DNA of 64,000 nucleotides from Alphaproteobacteria bacterium (lineage in GTDB: Bacteria > Pseudomonadota > Alphaproteobacteria > JAUXUR01). Of the stretch, positions 38,070-46,764 are shown piece by piece. Below the pieces are notes generated by a model, which saw only the letters and a program-made list of their open reading frames with translations, searched no databases and had not been told where the DNA came from. The position numbers and the translations under genes were made by a program. The stretch lies in NCBI GenBank assembly GCA_030680745.1, contig JAUXUR010000062.1, positions 29,208 through 93,207 of the forward strand. Direction: 5' to 3'. The stretch's first letter is position 1, and every line of letters begins with the position of its first letter.

Positions 38070-39194
38070 ATGACCATTTTAATTAACATTCTAGCCTTTG
38101 TTGTAGTATTCTCCGTCATTGTTTTTGTACATGAACTGGGTCATTTTTTGGTTGCCCGATGGAATGGGGTCAAAGTTGACGCTTTTGCCATTGGTTTTGG
38201 ACCTGAATTACTAGGATACACAAGTTCAACGGGGACAAGATGGAAGTTTTGTGCAATTCCCTTAGGTGGCTATGTCAAAATGTATGGTGACGCTAATGTC
38301 GCAAGCACAGGACCTAACGCTGAATTAAGCGCAGAAGAAAAGAAAAATTGGCATTTATCGCTTCATTCAAAAAGTGCAATGCAACGCGCAGCCGTCGCAA
38401 TCGCTGGCCCCATGGCCAATTTTATATTTGCCATCGTTGTTTTTTTTGCTTTATTTGAAATTTTTGGCAAACCTTCAACTGTACCTGTTATTGGCACCAT
38501 AAAAACTGAAAGCGCCGCTGAAAAAGCAGGTCTTAAAGTTGGCGATCATATTCTTGAATTAAATGGTAGTAGCGTTGATTCTTTTGAAAAGTTCGCTCAA
38601 AACATTCTGATGAATCCAGAAACTGAACTTAAATTAAAACTTAAAAGAAATGATGTAGATCTTGAAATTTCTGTAACACCTGAACTTAAAGAAGTTAAAG
38701 ATGTTTTTGGCAATGTTTCAAAAATTGGACAATTAGGCGTTACCCCTGGTGCTGAAAAAAAATGGACAAAACTTGGACCCATTGATGGTGCTGTGGAATC
38801 TGTTAAATATACTTGGTTTATAACGAGCACAACCCTTAAAGGGTTAGGTCAAATGATTACAGGCGCACGAAGTGCTGATGAATTGGGCGGTCCTATTCGT
38901 ATTTTTCAAATGACAGGACAAATGGCCCAAGTTGGCATTGATGCACTTGTTACTTTCGCGGCTGTTCTATCCATTGGTCTTGGCCTCCTCAATTTATTTC
39001 CTATACCTGCCCTTGATGGTGGACACGTTTTATTCTGTATCGTTGAGGGTATTCGTGGCAAACCTTTAAATGAAAAAGCACAGGAATATGTAACAATTGT
39101 TGGCGTTCTAGCCATTCTAAGCTTAATGGTTTTCGCCATTTGGAATGATTTAAAACACGTCAAAGCTTTTGAGTGGATTAGTTCACTGTTTTAA
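38070..39194 (+). CDS. rseP: RseP-type site-2 zinc metalloprotease
   Basis: This 374-residue multispanning membrane protein has zinc motif HELGHF (H21, E22, H25), one PDZ domain (about residues 120-200, ESAAEKAGLKVGDHILELNG) and the third zinc ligand region PIPALDGGHVLF. It cleaves transmembrane segments, classically releasing sigma-E from its anti-sigma factor or clearing signal peptides. In many alphaproteobacteria it lies in the bamA-lpx cluster; here it stands alone with its own terminator. Confidence 0.94.
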   Translation: MTILINILAFVVVFSVIVFVHELGHFLVARWNGVKVDAFAIGFGPELLGYTSSTGTRWKFCAIPLGGYVKMYGDANVASTGPNAELSAEEKKNWHLSLHSKSAMQRAAVAIAGPMANFIFAIVVFFALFEIFGKPSTVPVIGTIKTESAAEKAGLKVGDHILELNGSSVDSFEKFAQNILMNPETELKLKLKRNDVDLEISVTPELKEVKDVFGNVSKIGQLGVTPGAEKKWTKLGPIDGAVESVKYTWFITSTTLKGLGQMITGARSADELGGPIRIFQMTGQMAQVGIDALVTFAAVLSIGLGLLNLFPIPALDGGHVLFCIVEGIRGKPLNEKAQEYVTIVGVLAILSLMVFAIWNDLKHVKAFEWISSLF

Positions 39195-39204
39195 AAAAGC
39201 ATCT

Positions 39205-39232
39205 AGGCACTTTTTTGTATAAAAGAGTGCCT
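39205..39232 (+). terminator. Intrinsic terminator of rseP
   Basis: AGGCACTTTTTT pairs with AAAAGAGTGCCT around a GTAT loop, ten bases after the stop, followed by TTCCTT. Confidence 0.8.
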
Positions 39233-39418
39233 TTCCTTATATGATTTCTTACTTTTTTACAATTTCATTATTGTTTTTTCGATTTTCTTTAAAATGCTCA
39301 AACAAAACAATACATTCAAAAAAAATATTTTATAATTATAACAAAAATAATCAAAAACTTGAAATTAAAAGTAATTTGTTATAAAATTTACATAATTTTA
39401 AACATTAAGGATTTACAA

Positions 39419-39769
39419 ATGACTAAATTTATAAAAAATATTGTGCTTGTTATAGCAATCATTGTATTTACAAACACAGTTTCAGCACATAAATGGCCTG
39501 TTTTTTCAACAAAACCCACTAATCTAACAGACATAGAATTAAATAACAATTTTGATTATAGCACTCAACTTTCTGATGCAAACTATAATTACAAGTTCGA
39601 ATTTAATGACTCTAACTTTCAATTAGTGAATATTCTTATTGCAGTTAGCTCAACCTCAAAAGGTGAACTTATACCAAGCGACCCAGAATCAATAGAAAAC
39701 AAAATAACATACTCTATTTATCTAAACAGAAATAAAATTGGAAAAATAAACATCGAAAGAAAAAAGTAA
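39419..39769 (+). CDS. Small secreted protein with WPVFS motif
   Basis: About 116 residues from ATG 39419 (AAGGA upstream; an upstream in-frame start lacks a ribosome site). The signal peptide ends TVSA. The mature protein begins HKWPVFSTK, matching WPIFSNK at the same place in the protein at 45874-46272. The rest is asparagine-rich with alternating polar/hydrophobic residues suggesting beta structure. No family is recognised. A family D repeat follows. Confidence 0.55.
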   Translation: MTKFIKNIVLVIAIIVFTNTVSAHKWPVFSTKPTNLTDIELNNNFDYSTQLSDANYNYKFEFNDSNFQLVNILIAVSSTSKGELIPSDPESIENKITYSIYLNRNKIGKINIERKK

Positions 39770-39833
39770 AACAAACAATTATCTGCATGTTTTATTTAAA
39801 AAATACGATAAAAAATAAAGCCTTCATAAAATT

Positions 39834-40000
39834 TATACAATCAAATGATTTAAAAATGCCCATTTTAAGTCTAAGATTTAATAAGATGATTTTTGATACC
39901 GAAAATTTCGACAGATAATGGCTTTACCTTAGAAATTTTTGGTTCAAAAAGAAGCCAAAGTTAGTCGGCTAAAACGGTAGTTTCAGATTATTGCGGTATA
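39834..40000. repeat. Family D palindromic TA-ended element, copy D2 (167 bp)
   Basis: It shares AAATGATTT, GATTTTTGATACCGAAAATTT (quoted in part as TTTTTGATACCG), TTTACCTTAGAAATTTTTGG and AACGGTAGTTTCAGA with D3, and ends in GGTATA. The left arm has diverged (TATACAATC). Confidence 0.75.
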
Positions 40001-40062
40001 TATGACGAAAAACATTTCATAAGCTACGCTCAACGCGCACATCAAAAAATTTTATTAAACCC

Positions 40063-40106
40063 TTGCATGATATTTTTTTTACGTTAAAATAGAACAAAAG
40101 AAGAAC
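40063..40106 (+). promoter_or_regulatory. SOS promoter of umuD with alphaproteobacterial LexA box
   Basis: -35 TTGCAT (40063-40068) and -10 TAAAAT (40085-40090) are 16 bp apart. Immediately downstream is GAAC-N7-GAAC (40092-40106), the known alphaproteobacterial LexA operator. LexA bound here would block initiation, so the gene should be DNA-damage induced. Confidence 0.8.
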
Positions 40107-40154
40107 AAAAATTCTCTTTTGATAAACCATCGATCTTAAAGAAGCCAGTTAAAC

Positions 40155-40592
40155 ATGTTTACGCACACAAACATTATCCCCTTTGAACCCAAAAATTTTC
40201 CACAACAGGAAAAACCTATTCTTATGGAATCTTTTATTGCAGCCGGTTTCCCCTCTCCTGCTGAAGATTATCGCTCCAAAAGTCTAGATCTGCACGAACA
40301 TCTTGTAAAACATCCTGCAGCCACTTTTTTTGTGCGTGTTGAGGGCGACTCGATGATTAATGTAGGTATTTTTTCAGGCGATCTGCTTATTGTCGATCGA
40401 AGTCTTCCTGCCGATTTTGGTAAAATTGTCATCGCCTTAATTGACGATGAATTTACTGTTAAACGACTTCTACAAAAAAACGGACATATTGTTCTACAAC
40501 CTGAAAACCCCGCTTTTGCACCCATCATTGTTAAACAACCAGAACATCTTATTATATGGGGGGTGGTGACTTATGTAATCCATCATTTGTAA
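40155..40592 (+). CDS. umuD: UmuD-like S24 self-cleaving protein
   Basis: This 145-residue protein is the standard UmuD length. It has the cleavage site AAGFPSPAEDY (cut between A30 and G31), catalytic Ser66 (EGDSMINVGI) and Lys103 (FTVKRL). RecA filaments trigger self-cleavage to the form that works with UmuC in error-prone synthesis. No umuC follows; the next gene is unrelated and on the other strand. It may partner a polymerase elsewhere. The SOS box upstream supports the call over a phage repressor. Confidence 0.9.
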   Translation: MFTHTNIIPFEPKNFPQQEKPILMESFIAAGFPSPAEDYRSKSLDLHEHLVKHPAATFFVRVEGDSMINVGIFSGDLLIVDRSLPADFGKIVIALIDDEFTVKRLLQKNGHIVLQPENPAFAPIIVKQPEHLIIWGVVTYVIHHL

Positions 40593-40604
40593 ATGTCGGG
40601 AATG

Positions 40605-40625
40605 ATACCCAAATTACTCGGGTAT
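40605..40625. repeat. Short ATACCC / GGGTAT palindrome
   Basis: ATACCC and GGGTAT flank nine bases just after umuD. The tips match the ends of family D/B elements (TATACCC, TACCC), so this may be a deletion remnant; it may also serve as the umuD hairpin. Confidence 0.35.
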
Positions 40626-40723
40626 AAGCCTTATCATAAATTAAATCACTCTATTAAGGCAATTCATACAATTTAGCATCTTATAAATTATAGATTACCC
40701 TAAATACCTTCACGAGGAACAAA

Positions 40724-40830
40724 TATAGTGAAATAACTTTAAATTCAGACAAGGAATGACACGCGATGTGTAGTCTCTTCCTACATGAGCAAGGAATGAC
40801 GATGTATCAATTTGAAGTTATTTCACTATA
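40724..40830. repeat. Family A palindromic TA-ended element, copy A3 (107 bp)
   Basis: The arms TATAGTGAAATAACTT and AAGTTATTTCACTATA are perfect inverses. The core (CAGACAAGGAATGAC ... TACATGAGCAAGGAATGACGATGTATC, in parts) matches A1 and A7. The right arm encodes the last eight residues and stop of the minus-strand gene. Confidence 0.9.
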
Positions 40831-42405
40831 TCGATCATCAATTGAGGTACCATCAGGATCCTTAGTTTTAATCAAAACATCAATGTCTTTAGAAAACCAC
40901 GTCAAAAGATCTGCCAAAGCGCTTCGAACCGAAGCAACATATTCAGCAACTTTCTCTTTATTAAATTTATCTTCCTCTGAAAATTCTTGTAAATTGACGC
41001 CCGCAAGCGTTAACAATTTATGGTAATCTTTAGCAAATTTAAGTTTTAGATTATAGTTCAAGAAAAACCCACCTAACATCTGGCCATCTTTAAGTAAAAT
41101 ATTTAACAAAACCCCAAAAGGATCTTTAAAAATAAGTGTACCCTCACGTGATATCGCGTCTAAATCAAGAGGATTGCCCTGATTTTGCGGATTAAAATTA
41201 TGAAGCTCAACAAATTTTTTCAAAATTGTCTCATCATCCGCTGATGTAATTTCCGATAACGCACTCGTATCAAGCGGATCTATATCCCCCAAAGCGCCCA
41301 AAGGAAATTGCAAATAGCCAATCGTGTTATTGATTTCCTCTCTCATGCTTGTCGAAAAAAGTTCAGCATGAATAGTTTGCGATCCTGTTGGCACATCATG
41401 AATTTTCAAAAAATATGCAGCTAATCTTTTTTTAAGAAGTGCTTCATCTTTATTTTTAAGAAAATCCACTAAAAATAACGCATAAAGATCTTTTTGCGCT
41501 TTATCATAAATCTTTTTTTTCTTGGCTTCTTTTTGAAGCCCTTCTTTAAGATTGTTAAGAACAAAATCCGATGGTTTCGTATATTCGCTTGCTATTACAT
41601 TAAGGAGCAAAGAGGCTCTTTGGGCATTTCTTCCATCAAGCGTTCCATGGAGATAATCATGCAAAAACATAGCAAATGGGCTAAGCATTATACTATGAAC
41701 CATATTTTCTTGGGACGTAACAGGCAATAAATAAATATGATCTAAAATCGACCTAATAAGCGTTGCAACGCCTAATTCAGCTTCTTCCGAAAACAATGGG
41801 TAATAAACGCGCTCAGGTATAATTTCTTGAACCATCTTTAATGCATTTTCTTGAATTTCAGATGGCATGTTATTCATCAATGGTGGCATTTTAATTTGAT
41901 TATCGATAGCAAGAATTGCAACAGCGCGCTTAATACTATCTTCGCTGAGACCTTCTTTTAAAATTTCAAAAATTTTTATAGATTGAAAGGGCCCAAAGAA
42001 AGCTATTTCTTCTGGATGATACCCATTTGAAAAACCTGCTAAAGCCGCAATCAAAGATTGAAAAAGATTTTCATACGTAAATTGCCCATCTTCTTTACAT
42101 TTCAGAACAATAGAAATTGCCAATTTATAATTTTCAGGCGAAACATATTTGTTTTTATTTTGCTCAATAAAAAATTCTATTTGATTAAAAAAATCCTTTA
42201 ATTCTAGATTTATGCTTGACCAACTCACACCATTTTTCATCGATTTTTTTAATTTTTTTTCAAGATCCTGGTTAATAAATTCGTCCCCCATAAAAAGGGA
42301 AGGAACTTCTTTTTTAACATTAGATTCCAATTCATTTAAATCATAATTAAACGCAAAAATTTGAAAATTCAATAAAACGAATACAAAAAACAAAAATGAT
42401 TTCAT
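40807..42405 (-). CDS. Secreted protein of unknown function (about 532 residues), C-terminus inside a repeat
   Basis: The start is ATG at 42405 with GGAG upstream (an in-frame TTG four codons earlier lies over that site). The signal peptide (MKSFLFFVFVLLNFQIFAF) is followed by a helical, charged protein with no recognised family. The last residues, RYSEITSN, and the TGA stop are encoded by the right arm of repeat A3, so the native C-terminus was probably replaced. It belongs with the other exported proteins of this window. Confidence 0.7.
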   Translation of the reverse strand: MKSFLFFVFVLLNFQIFAFNYDLNELESNVKKEVPSLFMGDEFINQDLEKKLKKSMKNGVSWSSINLELKDFFNQIEFFIEQNKNKYVSPENYKLAISIVLKCKEDGQFTYENLFQSLIAALAGFSNGYHPEEIAFFGPFQSIKIFEILKEGLSEDSIKRAVAILAIDNQIKMPPLMNNMPSEIQENALKMVQEIIPERVYYPLFSEEAELGVATLIRSILDHIYLLPVTSQENMVHSIMLSPFAMFLHDYLHGTLDGRNAQRASLLLNVIASEYTKPSDFVLNNLKEGLQKEAKKKKIYDKAQKDLYALFLVDFLKNKDEALLKKRLAAYFLKIHDVPTGSQTIHAELFSTSMREEINNTIGYLQFPLGALGDIDPLDTSALSEITSADDETILKKFVELHNFNPQNQGNPLDLDAISREGTLIFKDPFGVLLNILLKDGQMLGGFFLNYNLKLKFAKDYHKLLTLAGVNLQEFSEEDKFNKEKVAEYVASVRSALADLLTWFSKDIDVLIKTKDPDGTSIDDRYSEITSN

Positions 42406-42556
42406 TTTAAACTCCAAATTTATGTATCTACAATAATTTTACTTTAAAGAAAAACAGTTAATTTATTGTTAATGATTTATTTTAAATTAACATTATATTT
42501 ACTTATTTTTGATAATTTATTATATGTAGGAATAATTTTTATACAAGGAGAAAAAA

Positions 42557-43162
42557 ATGCGTCTATTTTATTTATCGCTAAGTGCTTTCTTATTTAGTTT
42601 TTCACTATCTATAGCAAATCCTTTAAAGGACCCTGATTTAGATTCTCGACCTAATAATTGGGTACCTTTTTTAAAAACAGAAAAACTATTTGGCAACCAA
42701 CAACTTGTGTTGCACCCCTATGCTGGTCTTGATAAACAGAAAAACTCTATATTTAACATCAACAATTATAACGATATGGTCAGAGAAAATTTTCACGTAG
42801 GACTAAATGATGAAATGTTGCCCTACTTTGGAAACAATATGTTAAAACCAGGCATCTGGATGATTAAATTATATGATAATAGCACCCAAAAATCTATTGA
42901 TATTGGGGTTATACAAGCAACATTTGAAGGTTTACAAAAACCTAATGTAGTCCTTAATATTCTAACATATCTAAACGAACGCTATTATAAGGTTGCTCTT
43001 AATTCAATAAAAACTGTCATGAATTACCTTATTGCAGCAACACGTTTCGATCATTTTGAAATGCAAGCACTCCCAGGAAATCAAAATTTAGTAAAGGCCC
43101 TTAAAAAATTAGGCTTTACAAAAAAACGTATTGAATACGAAGTATACGAAAAACAATTTTGA
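42557..43162 (+). CDS. Exported protein with GNAT acetyltransferase-like C-terminus
   Basis: This 201-residue protein has signal peptide 1-20 (ending SIA). The C-terminal stretch MQALPGNQNLVKALKKLGF resembles the GNAT motif in which an asparagine precedes a helix and the KLGF turn. The acetyl-CoA binding loop (Q/R-x-x-G-x-G/A) is not visible, so activity is doubtful. Secreted GNAT-like proteins are unusual. A palindromic repeat begins right after the stop. Confidence 0.55.
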   Translation: MRLFYLSLSAFLFSFSLSIANPLKDPDLDSRPNNWVPFLKTEKLFGNQQLVLHPYAGLDKQKNSIFNINNYNDMVRENFHVGLNDEMLPYFGNNMLKPGIWMIKLYDNSTQKSIDIGVIQATFEGLQKPNVVLNILTYLNERYYKVALNSIKTVMNYLIAATRFDHFEMQALPGNQNLVKALKKLGFTKKRIEYEVYEKQF

Positions 43163-43164
43163 TA

Positions 43165-43298
43165 CACACATGCACTTAAATACTTTCAAAATTGGATCAA
43201 GAAGGTGAGTAAAAAAGTACTGCTGCATGTATCTCTTTATACATGAGCATGTCGAATCCCCAAATCTGATACCCTCCAGAATTTGAAACAGGGAGGGT
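43165..43298. repeat. Divergent family A/B palindromic element, copy A4
   Basis: The core GCATGTATCTCTTTATACATGAGCATG matches in parts (TATACATGAGCAT) the cores of the A and B copies, and TTTCAAAATTGGA on the left is the inverse of TCCAGAATTTGAAA on the right. The outer ends have decayed. Confidence 0.6.
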
Positions 43299-43316
43299 AC
43301 ACTTTCCTGTTTCAAT
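43284..43316 (+). terminator. Hairpin downstream of the GNAT-like gene
   Basis: TTGAAACAGG and CCTGTTTCAA form a 10-bp stem around a 13-base loop, just at the end of repeat A4. It could terminate transcription before the toxin-antitoxin pair. Confidence 0.5.
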
Positions 43317-43389
43317 TTAGCTGTATCTTCTTGCGTAAAGTCCGAAATAAGACTAATATAAAAATATAGTCTTTATATGGACAAAAAAG

Positions 43390-43782
43390 ATGGTTAATGC
43401 AAATCAAAATCTAGGCGATCTACCACAGGATCTTGTGGGCCCTGCACTCAGAGGTTTTTTCAATATTACACACCTTTGGGCACTCACCACCCTTGAAGAA
43501 CGCAAAATTTTAGGTGATCCACCAAGATCTACTTTTTTCCAATGGAAAAAAAATAAAAACGGGCATCTAACACGTGATACATTAGAACGCATTTCCTATA
43601 TCTTAGGTATATACAAAGCGTTACAAATTTTGTTACCTGACCCCATACTTTCCGATCAATGGATTAAACGCCCTAATTTTGCGCAACCTTTTAATGGACA
43701 ATCCGCATTGGAACGCATGCTTTCTGGCAATGTCGCCGACCTTTATCTTGTACGGAAATATCTCGATGCGCAACGTGGCTAA
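43390..43782 (+). CDS. Xre/MbcA/ParS-type antitoxin of a RES toxin system
   Basis: This 130-residue protein has a helix-turn-helix-like N-terminal half (STFFQWKKNKNGHLTRDTLERISYILGIYKAL) and the C-terminal DUF2384 region (PFNGQSALERMLSGNVADLYLVRKYLDAQRG), seen here in parts such as SALERMLSGNVADL. That is the standard antitoxin of Xre-RES pairs. The toxin ORF overlaps its last 17 bases, so translation is coupled. Confidence 0.9.
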   Translation: MVNANQNLGDLPQDLVGPALRGFFNITHLWALTTLEERKILGDPPRSTFFQWKKNKNGHLTRDTLERISYILGIYKALQILLPDPILSDQWIKRPNFAQPFNGQSALERMLSGNVADLYLVRKYLDAQRG

Positions 43783-44479
43783 TATTAATCGGGATCCAAT
43801 AATCCCCATATCGTCGGTTCAATGGAATCCTGGTTGGCGTATTATTTCCAGCCGTTTTCCGACGATCCAATTATTCGAACGTGTAGCTGAAAAAGATGAT
43901 TTAAACGCTTTATTTTATATAGAAAGCATGACCAATGATAGGTTGCGGGACGACGCGGGTCAAATCCGCATCATCCCCGAAGAAGAACGCGTATATGGAC
44001 CCGGCAGCCATTACATCATGGCCCCTTTTACCCATCTATCACCTACAGGTAGTCGATTTTCTGATGGCCGTTACGGCGTTTTTTATGCTGCTTTAGAACT
44101 TCAAACGGCTATTAGCGAAACAAAACATCATCGAGAATCCTTTTTACGTGCAACGCATCAACCACCCATTAAATGCGAAATGCGCGTCCTCACCTGTCAA
44201 ATAGAGGCTGATCTTCATAATATTCTAGATTTTTGGAATCAATGGCCAGATCTCTATAATCCTCATTCATATATCGCTTCACAACAAATAGGTGCAAATC
44301 TTAAAAACAAAGGATCATCGGGTATTTTATTTCATTCTGTTCGACATTCAGGTGGCCATTGTGCAGCCATTTTCAAACCAAAAGCAATCTCTCATTGTAA
44401 ACAAGAACGCCATTTAGCCTATCATTGGGATGGTGAAAAAATTGCGCATGTCTATGAAATACAAGAAATTAAATTATAA
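43766..44479 (+). CDS. RES-domain toxin (NAD-degrading)
   Basis: About 237 residues from ATG 43766, overlapping the antitoxin end. RES motifs: GSRFSDGRYGVFYAALELQTAISE (in parts GRYGVFYAALELQTA; Arg, Tyr and Glu of the active site) and the C-terminal SSGILFHSVRHSGGHCAAIF with the conserved Ser. Family members deplete NAD+ by phosphorolysis or hydrolysis. The residues expected for activity look present, though the usual Asn in the last motif is replaced by HC. A longer upstream ORF start lies inside the antitoxin and is unlikely. Confidence 0.9.
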   Translation: MRNVANINRDPIIPISSVQWNPGWRIISSRFPTIQLFERVAEKDDLNALFYIESMTNDRLRDDAGQIRIIPEEERVYGPGSHYIMAPFTHLSPTGSRFSDGRYGVFYAALELQTAISETKHHRESFLRATHQPPIKCEMRVLTCQIEADLHNILDFWNQWPDLYNPHSYIASQQIGANLKNKGSSGILFHSVRHSGGHCAAIFKPKAISHCKQERHLAYHWDGEKIAHVYEIQEIKL

Positions 44480-44647
44480 AAGCTGGAATATCTATTCTTC
44501 TTATTTTCTTATTTATTTTACTAGCATTTTTTTTATTTATTATAAAAAATGACAGCCAACAAAACAAAAAATTTTAAAACACTAATAAATAAAGAAATTA
44601 TTCTACTTAGCAAAAACGTAATTCAAAAAAATGGATAAAATTAAGAC

Positions 44648-44724
<77 letters not shown>

Positions 44725-44854
44725 CGATGCTTATTACAAGCTTCGGTGTATAATAGGGATTTTTGCATAAATTCTCAAGAGAAGAATGAAAAAAAATTAA
44801 TGAGCTGTTTTATTAGGCTTTGTTTAGGTTTCACAATCACCACAAACCCATGAC

Positions 44855-45835
44855 TTAACTTACATTATTTTGTTGATTCATATAAATCGTACATAATTCT
44901 TCTAGCACCTCATCCCTTGAACGTAAAATACGGCTTTCCAAATTAAGATCTATATCGCTTAAAAATACAGCAAAACACGTTAAGGATTTCAAATGGTTGA
45001 AAATTGCCTGTACGCCTTCACATTCAATTAAATTTCCACAAATATTGAGACTTTTAAGATCCTTAAGATGCTTTGCAATTATTTCTGCACCCCAAACACT
45101 AATATTATTATGAGAAGCATTAAGACGTGTAAGCTTTTTTGCATTTTTAGCAATTACGCGTATACCTTCATTCCCGATATTATTATTAGAAATTTTAAGG
45201 GACGTAAGATTTTGAAGCTTAGAAATTGATTTAGCCCCCTTACCACTTATATAATTTTGATCAATAAAAAGCCATGCAAGTTTTTTAAGCTTATCTGCAA
45301 TATTTTCAATGCCATTATCGCTAATATTATTACCTGAAATATCAAGAAAAATAAGGTCCTCTAAATTTTCAACAATCGACTTTATGCCTTCATCACCGAT
45401 CTCATTACCAGAAACATCTAAAGAAATAAGACGATAAAAGTTTGTAGCAATTGCTTTAGCACCTTCATCACCTACAACATTTTTCGAAAAATCAAGATGC
45501 ATTAAAAAATAAAAATGTTGTTCAGCAAAAAGAATTATTTTTGCATCATTCATATATGCTTCTTCACCAAATTTTATTTTAGTAACGTCTGGAAAAAAAT
45601 TACTCAAATTATTTATAAGCTGATTCGAAAGCTCAGTTTCTATATAAAGATCAGTAATATCATCTTTAATGTTCAATTGAAAATTACGTTCCTCAGGATA
45701 TGCAGCAACATGTTCAAACAATCCAATATTGCGATCATCAATTGTATATTTTTCGGTTATTGCATAAAGTTTTTCAGAAAAAGAAAACAAACACAAAATG
45801 ACAAAAATACAAACCTGATTCTTCATAGTTTTCAA
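44855..45835 (-). CDS. Secreted leucine-rich-repeat protein (ribonuclease-inhibitor type)
   Basis: This 326-residue protein has a signal peptide ending near residue 25 (YA). From residue of about 110 there are seven to eight 24-residue LRRs with the pattern LxxLDxSxNxIGDEGxxxIA, the RI/Ran-GAP-like subtype rather than the SDS22-like type of the 1293-residue protein. The array fills almost the whole mature protein. It probably binds a protein partner outside the cytoplasm. Confidence 0.82.
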   Translation of the reverse strand: MKTMKNQVCIFVILCLFSFSEKLYAITEKYTIDDRNIGLFEHVAAYPEERNFQLNIKDDITDLYIETELSNQLINNLSNFFPDVTKIKFGEEAYMNDAKIILFAEQHFYFLMHLDFSKNVVGDEGAKAIATNFYRLISLDVSGNEIGDEGIKSIVENLEDLIFLDISGNNISDNGIENIADKLKKLAWLFIDQNYISGKGAKSISKLQNLTSLKISNNNIGNEGIRVIAKNAKKLTRLNASHNNISVWGAEIIAKHLKDLKSLNICGNLIECEGVQAIFNHLKSLTCFAVFLSDIDLNLESRILRSRDEVLEELCTIYMNQQNNVS

Positions 45836-45873
45836 TTCCCTTATATACTAGTATTTTCAACAAATAGAATCAC

Positions 45874-46272
45874 TCAATCAATATCTTGAATAATTTGTTT
45901 TTCAACAACAATACGATCATACAAACAATTACCTTTTAACCAAAGTTCATATTCTGTTGATTCAAAACTGATTAATTGGCCATTTAAAATATGTCCATAT
46001 GTTTTTGTCTTTGGATTATATGCTTGCATTAAAACAGCATGTTGAGCTTTTGAGTAATGCCCAAGTTCTAATTCAGCATAGTTTTTTATAGTGAAAAGAA
46101 TAGATTGCCCCTGATAATCCACACGCTTTTTTTCTAAAGTGGCTTCATAATTTAACTGACCTAGGGAACAATGTTTTGGATCATCTTTATTTGAAAAAAT
46201 TGGCCAATCAAATTGAGCTGATACATTAAAACTTGTTAGCATCAAAATAAATAACACGACATGTTTACGCAT
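45874..46272 (-). CDS. Small secreted protein with WPIFS motif
   Basis: About 132 residues from the ATG at 46272 (two in-frame ATGs lie 2 and 4 codons upstream; GGGGAT precedes). The signal peptide ends NVSA and the mature form starts QFDWPIFSNK, like the protein at 39419-39769. The mature part has two cysteines (HCSLG, NCLYD) and a beta-rich look. No family is recognised. It lies 38 bp upstream of the LRR gene on the same strand and may be co-transcribed. Confidence 0.55.
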   Translation of the reverse strand: MRKHVVLFILMLTSFNVSAQFDWPIFSNKDDPKHCSLGQLNYEATLEKKRVDYQGQSILFTIKNYAELELGHYSKAQHAVLMQAYNPKTKTYGHILNGQLISFESTEYELWLKGNCLYDRIVVEKQIIQDID

Positions 46273-46436
46273 ACCCATCCCCATAAAATATTCTTTACAA
46301 AAAGTGTAGCATAATTTCAAAACTAGGATAGATGTTAAAACATTATAAGAATTATTTTAATATAAGTAATTGATATTTTACAATTAATCATTATAGAAAA
46401 CACACTTACTTACACATAAGAACATTTTTTTTCTTA

Positions 46437-46600
46437 TATACCCAAATGATTTGGAAATGCAGATTTTTAGGCATGAGATTTGAGGTGATTTTTGATGCCG
46501 AAAATTTCGACAGATAATGGGTTTACCTTAGAAATTTTTGGTTCAAAAAGCGACCAAAGGTCATCGGCTAAAAACGGTAGTTTCAGAGTATTTGGGTATA
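46437..46600. repeat. Family D palindromic TA-ended element, copy D3 (164 bp)
   Basis: The ends TATACCCAAATGATTTGG and the inverse of AGTATTTGGGTATA are complementary. The core shared with D1/D2 includes CGACCAAAGGTCAT, itself a small palindrome, and AAAACGGTAGTTTCAGA. It lies in the 492-bp gap upstream of cydA; 46601-46764 holds the cydA promoter region, with none clear enough to mark. Confidence 0.82.
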
Positions 46601-46764
46601 TATTAAAATTTTTGAGTTATTTAAAAAAACTACGTCTGAAAATATGTCTTATTTGAATGATGCAACCACCTATAATATTTATTTAAATTGCCTTTACAAA
46701 AAAAACAATACATATGAAAATAAAACTACTCATGGTTGAAAATGTTTTGTCATAGGTATGTTTA

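Noticed and set aside
43679..43765. Upstream extension of the RES toxin start into the antitoxin gene
   Set aside because: The extension has no ribosome site and no family similarity; the ATG at 43766 gives the normal RES protein start.
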